Source of the DNA: Rebecca billardiae RCC1528
Lineage: Eukaryota; Haptophyta
Direction: 5' to 3'
Length of the DNA: 64,000 nucleotides
Assembly: GCA_965240325.2 (NCBI GenBank)
Contig: OZ251224.1
Coordinates: forward strand, 2,294,001 to 2,358,000
The notes under the pieces are model-generated. The model searched no databases. It worked only from the letters and a program-made list of their open reading frames with translations, and was not told the DNA's origin. Both the position numbers and the translations under genes were made by a program. Positions 1 to 14,833 of the stretch are shown here, piece after piece. The stretch's first letter is position 1, and each line of letters begins with the position of its first letter.

Positions 1-396
1 AGCGTCAGCTCCGGCGCGCGCGTCATTGTGTAGGTTGCGGTTCACATCGCATACTTGACAACAACTTTGAGCGGCGTGCTGGCGTGCGCCGTGGGCTGCG
101 CATGCCGGCGCACATCAGCTACTCGATGCGTGACTGCGCCCTCGTCATGCGTGACTGCGCCCTCGTCCAGAACGCCATCGTCGCCCGCCACTGTGCTGCC
201 GCTGCTGACGTCCTCTCGGCAGACTCGGTCAGCAGTGAGACAGCACGGCCTAGTCGTATAGTACTGACTACTGCGCGCACGGCACGCGGCCTGCACGACA
301 TAGGCCATATGAGTGTCAGACTGGGCACCAGTCCTCGGTGAAACCGTTCCACAGGAGTCGCGGGTAAGTTTCCGCGCATCTACCCGTACGTATACT
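1..396. other. No gene seen
   Basis: I see no supportable coding region. A short direct duplication (gcgtgactgcgccctcgtc, twice around 128-168) is the only clear structure. Overlapping short frames on both strands have skewed composition and no recognisable motifs. Confidence 0.5.
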
Positions 397-1970
397 GGCC
401 CGCGGTGCAGGGCGGAGCGCGTAGCGTGGAGCCCCGCCGGGGGCCCTCACTACGTTGTCAAAAAGATCTTTTGATCAAAGAAAAGGGGACGGGGGACGAT
501 TTTGAGGGCTGTTGGAGGGTGAGTTTTCGCTTTTTCGAGGGGTACATTGGCCCATTGCTTTGCATTAGCAAGACTCGATTGACGAAATAGCCGCGCCCGC
601 TCCAATTCCGTATCTACGGACGGACGTGAGCCTGTGGACGTGCATTTGTCAGTATATCTGGGTGAACGAATCTGCGATTTGTTGTAAATCTTCATACGAC
701 CATAATGTTGCCAAATAGGACGATGACCCAAGCGCGTGCGATGGAGGTCCTGGGCTCCTGGCAAAAAGTCTCGTCAAGTACTCAACTTTACTAACGACGA
801 ACCTTTGCGCGCTGCCAAATTACTCAACTTTACTAACGACGAACCTTTGCGCGCTGCCAAATGGGACGAGACCCAAGCGTAGTGATGCATGGAGGTCCTA
901 CCAAAAATCCGTCAAGTACTCAACTTTACTGACGACGAACCTTTGCGCTCCCGGCGAGTATGATGCGTCGCATCCGATTACCGATTGGCCGAGTCTGAAC
1001 TATGACGAACGGCACCCGGTATTGGATGGCGGCCCGAGGGCCGAGGCCGAACGCAGCAGGTTTTTTACCCGGGCGCGGGCCCTGCCCGCGCGGGCGCGTT
1101 CGTCCTCGAGGAGGAGCGCGCAAGGGCGAGCCGAGTCCGGAGCACTACGCGTAAGCTCGTTCGTTGCTAGAGGAGGAGCGCGCCGCGAGCACGCAACGGA
1201 TGCGCCCGGAGCTAGCGCGGCTGAAGGGCGAGCTCGAGCACGCGAGCTCGCTCCTCGTGACGTCGAGCGCGAGCTCCTCCTTAGCAACTCGGTCGACGGC
1301 GGCGTGGAGGTGCAGCAGCGTGAGGACAAGCAGGAGCAGTGACAGTCGTGGAACGCGCGCCGGTTCCCGTTCGGTCGCGCAGCCGGGCGCCCAGCTGACT
1401 CGGGCCGTGCATCGGAGCACGTGCGCGCGCAGGCGCTGGGCGCCGAGCTGGCCCGGAAGCGCGGCGCCGAGCTCGACGCGCTGCGCCGTGCGCGACGCGG
1501 CGACGGACGCGCTGGCTGGGCGCGCGCGGCGCCCTCGTCGCGACGCCCCGTGCAGCAGCTCGAGCAGCCAGCTGTGGAGTAGACGGCCGTCGACTCGAGG
1601 GCGCCACCGCGCCGGGTGAGTGAGCACGCACGGGCTCAGCCTCGGTCGGCTGGCTGGCCGCCGCTGCTTCGAGGCCGACGCGGCGGAGGAGGCGGCGGGC
1701 GAGCACGCTGCACGGTGGCGCGGTGGAGCAGGCGCGCACGCGCGGCGGCAGGCGCGACCCGCCGCTCGCCTCGTTCCACCCCGAGCTCCGCGCTCGGTCT
1801 CGCCTCTCGGTGCGCGGCTGCGCAGCGCCGTGAGTGAGCGCACGGGCCCGGGGGGCGGGGCCGCAGCAGTGGCGCGCGCTCTCGCTCTGCCGGCACGAGG
1901 CGCAACGGAGGGTGCACCGCGGGCCTCTAACTACGTTGGTTCTACGGAAGGACCGCGGAACGCGGTCATA
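397..1970 (+). mobile_element. Composite repeat element, copy A
   Basis: The left end carries a 13-bp motif (ggcccgcggtgca, 397-409) followed by sequence shared with 28669-28830 and the reverse complement of 49690-49862. The right end carries the inverted motif (tgcaccgcgggcc, 1913-1925), a conserved actacgtt/ctacgga stretch and a perfect 7-bp-stem hairpin (gaccgcg-gaa-cgcggtc, 1951-1967), also found at 30380-30396 and 47927-47943. The interior (about 1020-1900) encodes remnants of a coiled-coil-like peptide (RPELARLKGELEHAS near 1200-1250) also present in copy B, but broken by frame changes. I read it as a non-autonomous transposon-like unit; no transposase is visible. Confidence 0.55.
779..950 (+). 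repeat. Short tandem repeat, about 42-bp unit, three copies
   Basis: The unit contains actcaactttactaacgacg followed by aacctttgcgc. It occurs at 779-820 and 821-862 back to back, and again from about 918 with one substitution. Flanking text (gacccaagcg, atggaggtcct) is also duplicated at about 725-750 and 870-898, so a larger duplication of roughly 150 bp is superimposed. Confidence 0.75.
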
Positions 1971-2170
1971 TATACTGTATAATCAGTGATGACGCCATAT
2001 GAGTGACCTAATTCACAAACTTGTCGATGCGATGATGCATGACTATTGACTCGGATGCCATCAAGTACTGCGGCGCCCTACTAGCTGCTACGCTACGGAT
2101 GACCTCGAATGTGATGACTAGTCAATGCGCGCATAGGTGTGTTTTCCGATGATGCTTGTGCTCGTTCAGG

Positions 2171-3394
2171 TCACACGCGATCAGCAGGCTTGACAGTTGT
2201 GGTCGGTGTGGCAGGACCGCGGCCCGGCTGCAGGTGCTCATCGAGGAAGGCCTCGGCTAAGGCCCACATCTTGGGGGTGTCCTGGTGGGCGACCCCAGGC
2301 TCGAGGAACAGCCGGATGTTGCGCTCTGCTCCATAGGCCGCGTACTCGCGCGCAGCGACTTCGTACGCTGCTCGCACGCCCTTTGCGGGGCATCGCGGGT
2401 CGTCCGCGCCGTTCAGGATCAGCAGCGGCCGCGGCGCAATGGCAGCGAGCGTCTCCTCCGCGTCGAATTCGGTGGCCAGGCCGGGCACGATCCTGTCCCA
2501 GACGGCGCGTACCACATCGGTGGTCACCGGTGCACTGTCCACACCGCCGCCGTACTGCGCGCGCGCGAGCTCGGACGCGGCGTGCACGAACACGGACGGC
2601 CGCGCGCCCGCCCCGCCCAGGGAGTCGACGCGCGGTCCCCATGCGGCGTGCTCGAGCGCCCAGCCAAACGACTGCACGCCGATCATCGGGGCGAGGGCGG
2701 CGATGCGCTCGTCTGCGGCCGCGACCAGCCAGGCGTGCATGCCACCGAGCGACACGCCCGTGATGCCGATGCGCGCGCTATCCACGTCCTCCCTCGTGCA
2801 CAGGTAGTCGAGCACGAGCCGAAGGTCGTGCACCGTGTCAAAGAGGAACGGTCGCTCTGCGCGCGCGTATCGCTTCGAGCGCGCGTCGTGCCACGAGCGC
2901 TCCAGCGCCTCGTAGTACGCGGCGAGCTGCTTCTGCTTCCCACCAGGCGCGCCGCGCTCGCCGTGATACCGCGAGTCCACGCCCACCGCCACGTAGCCGC
3001 GGGCGGCGAGGCGCTCGAGCGGCTCGCGGAAGCGCGGCTCGTCTTTGCTGGTGCCGGTGGAGTGCAGCACGATGGCCACGGGGAACCGTGTCGAGGGCTG
3101 GCCTCGCTGCGCCGGCGGGCAGGCGATAAGAAGCGGAGCCTCGTGCTGCGGGACCTCGGGAGCGAAGCACTGACACGCCCCCTGAGCGGGCTCAACCGGC
3201 ACGTACAGTCGCTCCGTGCGGATCCCAGCAGCAGTCAGCTCCTCGCCGCCGAGGCGCACACTCGCGCTGCGCGCAGGCCGCGTGCGTGCCGTCGCTGCGG
3301 CGAGCCTCCGCCGCCGAGCGCGCATCTCGGCGGTGGCTGGGGCGCGCACGGCGCCCCCCTTCACGTGCACCTGCGTCGACGCCGCGCATCCCAT
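2171..3394 (-). CDS. Alpha/beta hydrolase, dienelactone hydrolase/esterase-like
   Basis: A single-exon frame of about 407 aa. The core shows the alpha/beta hydrolase order: an oxyanion-region strand (VAIVLHSTGTSKDE), a nucleophile elbow GVSLGG with Ser near residue 215, an acidic-residue segment (LILNGADDPRCP) and a late His (EPGVAHQD). This fits a serine ester/acyl hydrolase of the large DLH/acetyl-xylan-esterase group; the substrate cannot be read from sequence. I chose the ATG at 3394 because it has G at +4 and opens with MGCAAS, a classic N-myristoylation/palmitoylation pattern (Gly2, Cys3, Ser6) that would tether the enzyme to a membrane. The frame stays open upstream to ATGs at 3433 and 3520 in poorer context. 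It converges with nothing nearby; the next gene lies 240 bp upstream on the same strand. Confidence 0.8.
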   Translation of the reverse strand: MGCAASTQVHVKGGAVRAPATAEMRARRRRLAAATARTRPARSASVRLGGEELTAAGIRTERLYVPVEPAQGACQCFAPEVPQHEAPLLIACPPAQRGQPSTRFPVAIVLHSTGTSKDEPRFREPLERLAARGYVAVGVDSRYHGERGAPGGKQKQLAAYYEALERSWHDARSKRYARAERPFLFDTVHDLRLVLDYLCTREDVDSARIGITGVSLGGMHAWLVAAADERIAALAPMIGVQSFGWALEHAAWGPRVDSLGGAGARPSVFVHAASELARAQYGGGVDSAPVTTDVVRAVWDRIVPGLATEFDAEETLAAIAPRPLLILNGADDPRCPAKGVRAAYEVAAREYAAYGAERNIRLFLEPGVAHQDTPKMWALAEAFLDEHLQPGRGPATPTTTVKPADRV

Positions 3395-3635
3395 CCGAGC
3401 ACGCTTGCAAATGAGCGCAGCCACCCTGATCATGAACGGCGGATCATGAACGAACCAGTCGGGTCGATCTCGACTTTGAACGTCCGGACCTCGTCGTGTT
3501 GCGCCGGAATTCCGGAGCATGGGCGCGCTACTTTAGCTACTTTCTATCGTCAGCATGTCCGTCATTCGCTGAGCACTCAGAGGGACGCTCACGTGCGGTC
3601 GGAGCGCCGTGGTGTGCAAGCGCTGGACGCAGCCT

Positions 3636-4271
3636 TCAGTGGGCTCCACAGCCGTGGGTCACCTGCGGCACCTCATGTTCCAGACCCGCATCACGCAGCG
3701 CGTTGAGGAGCATCAAGATGTTCTTGGCATTCTGGCCGGCATCGCCGAGGGCCCCCGCGATATTCGAGATGGAGAAGAAGTCCACGGGAGTCCTTCCGCT
3801 CTTCGTGGCGCCCACCTTCACGTTGACAGTGTCCTTGAAGTGGTAAGCGCCCACTGTCTTGTGGATCGCCTGACAAAGGAACTGGTCCGTCGTCTCCGTG
3901 GCCTGTCGCAAATCGCGGCATCCGCCCTTGTTGAGCTGGAAAAAGTCGCCCCATGTGGTGGCTGGCTCGTACCCGCTGTCAGGCCCACCCTTCGCAAGCT
4001 CCGCCGTGATCTTCTGGCCCACCATGTCCGCATCGGTCGCGAAGGTGATGCGCATCGCGCAACACGCGTTCCCACACGACCCGAGATCCTTTCGTGAGCA
4101 GTCCGGGTCGCTCGTGGGCTTCAGCCCGCACGTGCCAGCCGCGGAGCCGCTGGCTTCGACCGCAGCTGCGGACGTCGGCGAGCTCAGCGTGCTGATCGCG
4201 CCCACGAGCAGCAAGATGGTGACCAGGACTCCGGTGGCCATGCCCGGCCCCGAATTGCCTGCGGGCGCCAT
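3636..4271 (-). CDS. Secreted Cys-containing protein of unknown function
   Basis: 211 aa from an ATG in strong context (A at -3, G at +4). Residues about 11-37 form a typical signal peptide (hydrophobic VLVTILLLVGAIS, then small residues), so the product should enter the secretory pathway. The mature part holds several Cys (CGLK, DPDC, CGNACC, GGC, LC, HGCG) that could form disulfides. The segment near residue 165 (ISNIAGALGDAGQNAKNI) faintly resembles the C-terminal motif of DUF1499 proteins, but the rest does not, and I do not assign it. It is head-to-head with NAXD, 107 bp between start codons, suggesting a shared promoter. Natural composition and the signal peptide make it a likely real gene. 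Confidence 0.7.
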   Translation of the reverse strand: MAPAGNSGPGMATGVLVTILLLVGAISTLSSPTSAAAVEASGSAAGTCGLKPTSDPDCSRKDLGSCGNACCAMRITFATDADMVGQKITAELAKGGPDSGYEPATTWGDFFQLNKGGCRDLRQATETTDQFLCQAIHKTVGAYHFKDTVNVKVGATKSGRTPVDFFSISNIAGALGDAGQNAKNILMLLNALRDAGLEHEVPQVTHGCGAH

Positions 4272-4378
4272 GCTGCAGGGCGGGCGTCAGCGCTCCCGCC
4301 CGGTGCAGTGCGTGTGCGTGAGCGTGAGTGCGTCCGACCACCCTGGTCCCCCACCGCCGGCTCCCACGCAGTCCCAAG
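4272..4378. promoter_or_regulatory. Short divergent intergenic region
   Basis: 107 bp separate the start codon of the secreted-protein gene (minus) from that of NAXD (plus). Both 5' UTRs and promoters must fit here or overlap the partner gene. No TATA box is seen; the stretch is GC-rich with short cgtgtgcgtgagcgtg-type repeats. Bidirectional transcription is inferred from layout only. Confidence 0.35.
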
Positions 4379-5515
4379 ATGGTGGCCGCCTCCGGCGGGC
4401 GCACGCTGCCGGCCTGGGCTGCCGTCGTGCTCGCCAGTGCTCGGCAGGCGTACTCGACGCTGGCGGCTGGCTCCACAGCGGATGTCTCTGCGCCCGCGCT
4501 CGAACGTGCGCTGCATCGGATGGTGCCAACCCTCGGCGGCCGGCGTTACAAAGGGCAATCTGGCAAAGTCGGCGTCGTCGGCGGCTCGCTCGAGTACACG
4601 GGGGCGCCGTTCTACGCGGCCATGTCGGCGCTCAAGCTCGGCGCCGATCTGAGCCACGTGTTCTGCGACGTGCAGGCGGGCACCGCCATCAAGTCGTACT
4701 CGCCAGAGCTCATCGTGCACCCGGTGCTGCGCAGCGCGGGTGTGGAAGGGGGCGCAAGCGATGCGGGGGCGTGCGCACCGGATGTGGCGGGCTCGGGCGA
4801 GCCCGCGGACGAGGTGATCCGCTGGTTCCGCGCGCTCGATGCGCTGGTCGTCGGCCCCGGGCTCGGCCGCGACCCGCGGCTCCTCGCGAGCTGCGCGCTC
4901 GTCCTGCGCGCCGCGGCGGCGCACGGGCTGCCGACGGTGGTGGACGCCGACGGCCTGCGGCTCGTGCTCGACGAGCCGGAGATCCTGCGCGCGGAGAAGG
5001 CGGTGTTCGTGCTCACGCCGAACCGCGCGGAGCTCGAGCGCATGTACGACCGCCTCGTCCCCGCCGATCAGCGCGGCGCGGCGGAGGGCGACCTGGACTC
5101 GGACACGCGCATGCGCGTGCGCGAGCTGTGCGCTCGGCTTGGCCCGAACGTGACGCTGGTCGCCAAGGGCACGGTCGACCTGATCTTCGACGGCAGCGCG
5201 CTGCTCGAGGTGCGCGCCGCGGGCGCGCCAAAGCGGTCGGGCGGGCAGGGCGACGTGCTCGCCGGCGCGCTCGCCACCATGCTCGCGTGGGGGCGCCAGT
5301 ATGAGTCGGAGTGCGCGGCGGAGGGTGGCGAGCGCCCGCCCACCGCAACGGTGAGCGCGCCCGCGCTCGCCTCGTACGGGGCCTGCATGCTCACGCGCCG
5401 GTTCGCGCGTGCGGCCTACGCGGAGCATCGGCGGTCGATGACGGCCCCGGATCTGATCGCGACGATCGGGCCCGTCTTCGAGGAGTGGCATCCCGCACCA
5501 GAGCTCGACGACTGA
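4379..5515 (+). CDS. NAXD: ATP/ADP-dependent NAD(P)HX dehydratase
   Basis: 378 aa, single exon. The family repairs hydrated NADH/NADPH (NADHX) back to the normal cofactor using ATP or ADP. Ribokinase-like landmarks appear in order: KGQSGKVGVVGGS (about 57-69), GAPFYAA, a GPGLGRDP loop near 160, DADGL near 189, LTPNRAEL near 208, a KG substrate loop (VAKGTVDL) and the nucleotide-site GGQGDVLAG near 288, which carries the catalytic Asp. Length and motif spacing match eukaryotic NAXD. The ATG at 4379 has A at -3 and G at +4; the frame is open slightly upstream only through a GTG. The first 45 residues are hydrophobic and poor in acidic residues, so an organelle-targeting or signal sequence is possible, as known for this family. 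Confidence 0.93.
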   Translation: MVAASGGRTLPAWAAVVLASARQAYSTLAAGSTADVSAPALERALHRMVPTLGGRRYKGQSGKVGVVGGSLEYTGAPFYAAMSALKLGADLSHVFCDVQAGTAIKSYSPELIVHPVLRSAGVEGGASDAGACAPDVAGSGEPADEVIRWFRALDALVVGPGLGRDPRLLASCALVLRAAAAHGLPTVVDADGLRLVLDEPEILRAEKAVFVLTPNRAELERMYDRLVPADQRGAAEGDLDSDTRMRVRELCARLGPNVTLVAKGTVDLIFDGSALLEVRAAGAPKRSGGQGDVLAGALATMLAWGRQYESECAAEGGERPPTATVSAPALASYGACMLTRRFARAAYAEHRRSMTAPDLIATIGPVFEEWHPAPELDD

Positions 5516-5946
5516 AGACCAGTCGCGGAGTAGACCTGCCCGGCGTGGGCATCCCTGCGCTGATGCCCAGCATGAGCCTGAGGCAGTGAGGGCTGAGGGC
5601 AGCAGGCAACAGCTCGTAGTCGTAACTCACGCCAGCTAGAGTCTCACGACAGTCGTAGAGCATCACGACTGCTGAATGAAGAGAAATAACCTTGCGCGCA
5701 TGATGCGCCGCGGGCGTACCGTCGAGTCCGTCGATAACTCGATCTAACGCACTCAATACTCATGACGCTCCGATCGTTCATCAGCAACATCAGCAAGATC
5801 GATATAGTCGCGTCGTATAGCAGTGTTCAGCATACGGACTGTAGTAAGACGACAACTATGCTGATAGTCGTGCATGTAGTGCTGCTGACGATGATTATTG
5901 GCGCGGCGGTCGTCGCGCATCTTGCGCCGCTCAAAACTTGCGCGCC
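5516..5946. other. Intergenic, no gene seen
   Basis: 431 bp between the convergent ends of NAXD and the beta-galactosidase gene. GC content falls toward 5620-5900, as expected for 3' flanks. Frames here are short and lack motifs. Confidence 0.6.
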
Positions 5947-11180
<5,234 letters not shown>

Positions 11181-11945
11181 TCACGCACGGCCGACGAAAG
11201 GCATCTTAGTGGCCATGATCGTCATGCGCAGAACGTTCGACTCTGGCGGCAGCGTCGCCATGAACACCACCGCATCAGCCACGTCCTCGACGGGCATCGT
11301 CGGCTCGACCTTGACCGATCCGTCCGCCTGCGGGATTCCCGCGCGCATGGCGGCCGCCATGTCCGTGTTGGCGTTGCCAATGTCGATCTGGCCGCAGGCG
11401 ATGTCGAACGCGCGTCCGTCGAGCGCGCACGACTTGGTCAGGCCAGTGATCGCGTGCTTCGTCAGCGTGTATGGCGCGGTGTTCGGGCGAGGCGTCTCGG
11501 AGGAGATGCTTCCATTGTTGATGATCCGCCCCCCCATAGGCGTCTGCTTCTTCATCATCCGGAAGGCGTGCTGCGTGCACAGGAACGTGCCTGTCACGTT
11601 CACGTCGCAGCAGGTGCGCCACTGCTCGTAGGTGAGGTCCTCGATCGGCATCATGGGCGTACCCGCACCTGCGTTGTTGAAGAGGATATCCAGCCGCTTG
11701 AAGCGCTCCTCTACCGCGCTGAAGAGGCGGTTCACCGCCTCCGGCTGCGTCACGTCGGTCTCGCACACGAGCGCTGACGCGCCCAGCGCCTCGATGGCCG
11801 CCGCGGTCTCCTCGAGCTTCGCGACGCGTCGGCCCGCGAGCGCAACGTGGCAGCCCTCGCGAGCAAGCGCCAACGCCGCCGCCCGTCCGATGCCCACGCC
11901 CGCGCCCGTCACCACGGCGACCTTGTCAGCGAGGCGCTTCGCCAT
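11181..11945 (-). CDS. Short-chain dehydrogenase/reductase (classical SDR)
   Basis: 254 aa, intronless, ATG with A at -3 and G at +4. It has the classical SDR plan: Rossmann motif [10 protein letters not shown] (about 11-20), a GRR after beta-2 that favours NADP(H), D-V-T after beta-3, NNAG near 91, catalytic Ser in NNGSISS and the Tyr-x3-Lys pair in APYTLTKHA. It ends soon after the substrate loop ([10 protein letters not shown]) with a short tail. Such enzymes carry out NAD(P)-dependent alcohol/ketone interconversion; the substrate is not deducible. The bacterial-like sequence and lack of introns are compatible with an acquired gene, but a tree would be needed. The gene stands alone. Confidence 0.9.
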   Translation of the reverse strand: MAKRLADKVAVVTGAGVGIGRAAALALAREGCHVALAGRRVAKLEETAAAIEALGASALVCETDVTQPEAVNRLFSAVEERFKRLDILFNNAGAGTPMMPIEDLTYEQWRTCCDVNVTGTFLCTQHAFRMMKKQTPMGGRIINNGSISSETPRPNTAPYTLTKHAITGLTKSCALDGRAFDIACGQIDIGNANTDMAAAMRAGIPQADGSVKVEPTMPVEDVADAVVFMATLPPESNVLRMTIMATKMPFVGRA

Positions 11946-13229
11946 CCTGCCGTGAATCGGTGAATGACACGCGGTCGCGGACGGTTGATGAGACGAGATG
12001 AGTATGACCGAGCGACCGTCCGGAAGACAGCGACCTACAGGGTCCCCAACAATTGTTCGGACACTGATTTTTGCTGACTACGGCTGCTAACGATGAGATG
12101 GGCCAGAGGCTCGCATGAGCGCCATGGACCTTACTCCTCGGATGACGACAGGGTGTGGGTGCAGCGAGCGGCGCGCTCAGCGTGTGGCCAGGGCTGGCTT
12201 GGATGTACAGCTCAACCGACTAGCGGTTGGCTCTGAACAGGTCCACGGAGCCCCCGCGGGTGGCATGCCTGCTAAAATTCGTATCTGGCGCACGGTTGCA
12301 TTTGGCGGCGGGCGGGTTGGTGCGCGCACTGGTGGGTCTCCAGCGTTCGCTGCGGGTAGTGGCGCCGACTGTAGCCCTTGCCTGCACGGCCAGAGCCGAT
12401 CGATGGGCTGTGCAGCAGCTGTGCAAGCGAGGTGCGCAACTGGTAGGCTGGTCCGATCGAGCCGTATATACTCCTGGTGTAGCGCTACGTCCGGGCTTGC
12501 CCAGGGCTGTCGAGCGCATGCCGCATAGTCATCGACCATGCCACGTAATAATATCTGCGCGGCCTTGAGCGGGCTTGCTGGCTACAGACATGCGCAGAAG
12601 CCACACGGCTGCTTCACGGCCCTCACGACCAGCCTTGTGCCGACTGTCCGCATGACCCAGAGGGGTGCTCCACGCGGGCTGCCCGGCTATGCGCGGTCGC
12701 AGACAGACCTAGTGGGGTGCACACGAGCCGAGCTGGCCGCTCCTGACCCCGCGCGAGGCAGCCACAGGCCGTACGCTGAGCTGCTGCCCAAAGTGTCCAG
12801 TTTAATGTTGGAGACCCTGTAGTTCCTGTGACACACTATATATAAAACTCTGCCCTGGCGGGCGGGGGGGTCGGCGGGCCGTGCCAGTGCTGTCGCAATA
12901 TTTCCCCAGCGGGTTCGCGCTGCTTTTATTTAGCGGTTTGACGGGCAGGATGACGAATACTACAATGCGACACACAGATGATGGTGAGCTACCTGACTCA
13001 CTGACGAATAATAACGCGACAGATGACTCTGGTGATCTCACCGACAGTGTGATTGCGCGTGTATTCGTGCACCCACTCGGCGCTACTCGTCATCCCGGGT
13101 GCCGACAGCCGAGCCGTCGACTGTGCGCACGCACTGGCCAATAACTGATTGGCGTGCGACGGCGGCTTGCTTGTGACGCCTGACGGTGACGGTTCAATGT
13201 CCTCGGAGCTAAACAGTGGTGGCGGAGTG
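11946..13229. other. Long intergenic stretch, no convincing gene
   Basis: Short frames on both strands have no motifs. Features seen: an A/T-rich island at 12828-12850 (cactatatataaaactc) that looks like a TATA element with no clear gene after it, and a C/G run near 12860. I cannot support a coding call. Confidence 0.45.
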
Positions 13230-13775
13230 TGATGTCATGTTTCATTTGTTTAGGTCGTCTGGAAGTGCGGTGCGCGCGCGCGCAGTGCGAGAGCGTGTGC
13301 CACTCGCGATCGAGGGTGCCGGCACGCGCTGCTCGAGCAGGCACAGGAAGCGCAGCGCATGTGCCACTGGCTTCACGACGTCGGCCTCGTCCCGCAGCGC
13401 TCGTGACATGGTGGAGGATGGGGCGACAATGTTGCACGCTCGGCGTTTCAGCTCGTCGCGGATGCGCCTCTGGGATCGGTCAATCGGTCATAGCGCTGTG
13501 CGACGAGGGCCGCCGACTCGCCAAGACGCGGTTCCTTCCACGGCTGCAAACCCGGGAGGTGCGTGCGGTGCGCGTCGTACGCCGCTTTGCGCTGCCCCTC
13601 CGTCGCATTGGTCACCGTCGGCGCCATGCAGGCCGGACGTGGGCCCTCGAGCGCCGAGCGATCTTTGGCCGCGAGCTCGCGAGCGCGAAACATGATCGCC
13701 CGCGCTGGAACACCACCGATCGTAGCAAACGGATTTGCATGCGCCCGACCTTGCTGACCACTGGACCGGGGCACG
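13230..13775 (-). pseudogene. Possible broken or spliced coding remnant
   Basis: On the minus strand, 13775-13470 encodes a natural-looking stretch (FRARELAAKDRSALEGP, then TNATEGQRKAAYDAH) that stops being coherent near 13460. A second coherent stretch in another frame follows (RRIRDELKRRACNIV, then DEADVVKPVAHALRFLCLLE) and stops at 13230. The join could be a short intron with acceptor CCCAG or a frameshift. No family is recognised. Composition differs from the Arg/Ala/Pro noise typical of false frames here, which is the main reason to list it. Confidence 0.3.
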
Positions 13776-14833
13776 CGACAGTCCGGTGTGTGGATTCCGG
13801 TTATGGTGTTCAGAAGGCCGCGCCAAATCTTGCGTCGCGTGCGATGGCGCTTCCCGCCCGCGAGACGCCTCGTGATGAGGGCCGTTCCGCACCGAGCCCG
13901 ACGCGCGACGGTGAATCGAGCGAGGCGGCCATCGTGCGCAGCGCTTGATGCTATGGCCGGTGCGAGCTTTCGACGTGCACGTCAGGCGAGGATCGCCCCA
14001 GGTCGCACGATCGTGTCGACGCGCCGAGCGTACCGCTCCAAACGCGTCGATTTAGCCCCCGTTCGACCTGCACGCGAGACGACGAGGGCAGCAATCGCGA
14101 ATCGGGCGAAAACACCCCTCGGGAGTCTTCTCACGATGTCCGCTCCGGCGTTGGATTCGGCGCGCGCGGCCCACGCGCTCCGCGCCATCCAGGACTCTCT
14201 TTCGGCCGAGCGTCCCCAGTGGGAGCTGCGAGGGCGCCCGGTAGTGAGCGAAGCGACCCGGCAGTGAGCGAGGCGATTTTCTTTTCTTTGCGAGGCGATT
14301 TTCTTTTTTCCTTTTCTTTTTCTTATCCTTTTCCCGGGCACTACAAGGGGCGGACCTACGGCCCGCCATAGTTCTGTGCAGTACTCAGTAGTGTCTCAAG
14401 TAAGTGTTATCAGCACTGACAGTCTGACTGAGTGCAGCTAGCCTGCTCGTGCTACATGCTACTCTCATCGACTGTCTCATGATACATGAAGTATCGAGTC
14501 GCAGCCGAGCAGCGACCGTCATACCGAGTTACTAGTAGTAGTGCGCGTGCCGACCGCCATGTGACGCCCATGTAAAGTTGCGTCGTGGGCGCGGCCCGCG
14601 CTCCGACGGCCTGTCCGACTCGCGGTCTCGGTGACGAGGGCCGAGGGTGAGGTGCGATTGAAATTGCCACCCGGCATCGGCGGTCGGTCCTGGCCCCGGC
14701 AAATCGGCCGGGGCACGGCACCACCGTCCGCCACGGTCGGGCGCCCACCACGGTCGGGCGCGCGGGCTCGGGCGCGCGTGCGGCGTCGCAGCACCGGCCG
14801 CCGAGCCATCGCAGGCCTACTACATGAGCAGGC
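13776..14833. other. No convincing gene
   Basis: About 1 kb with short competing frames on both strands. A T-rich stretch at 14279-14330 (ttttctttt repeats) resembles a polypyrimidine tract. The 3' part (14580-14830) is very GC-rich with repeated cacggtcgggcgc. Confidence 0.45.

Noticed and set aside
12115-12528. 137-codon plus-strand frame
   Set aside because: No motif, competing antisense frames of equal length, and no coherent splice context.
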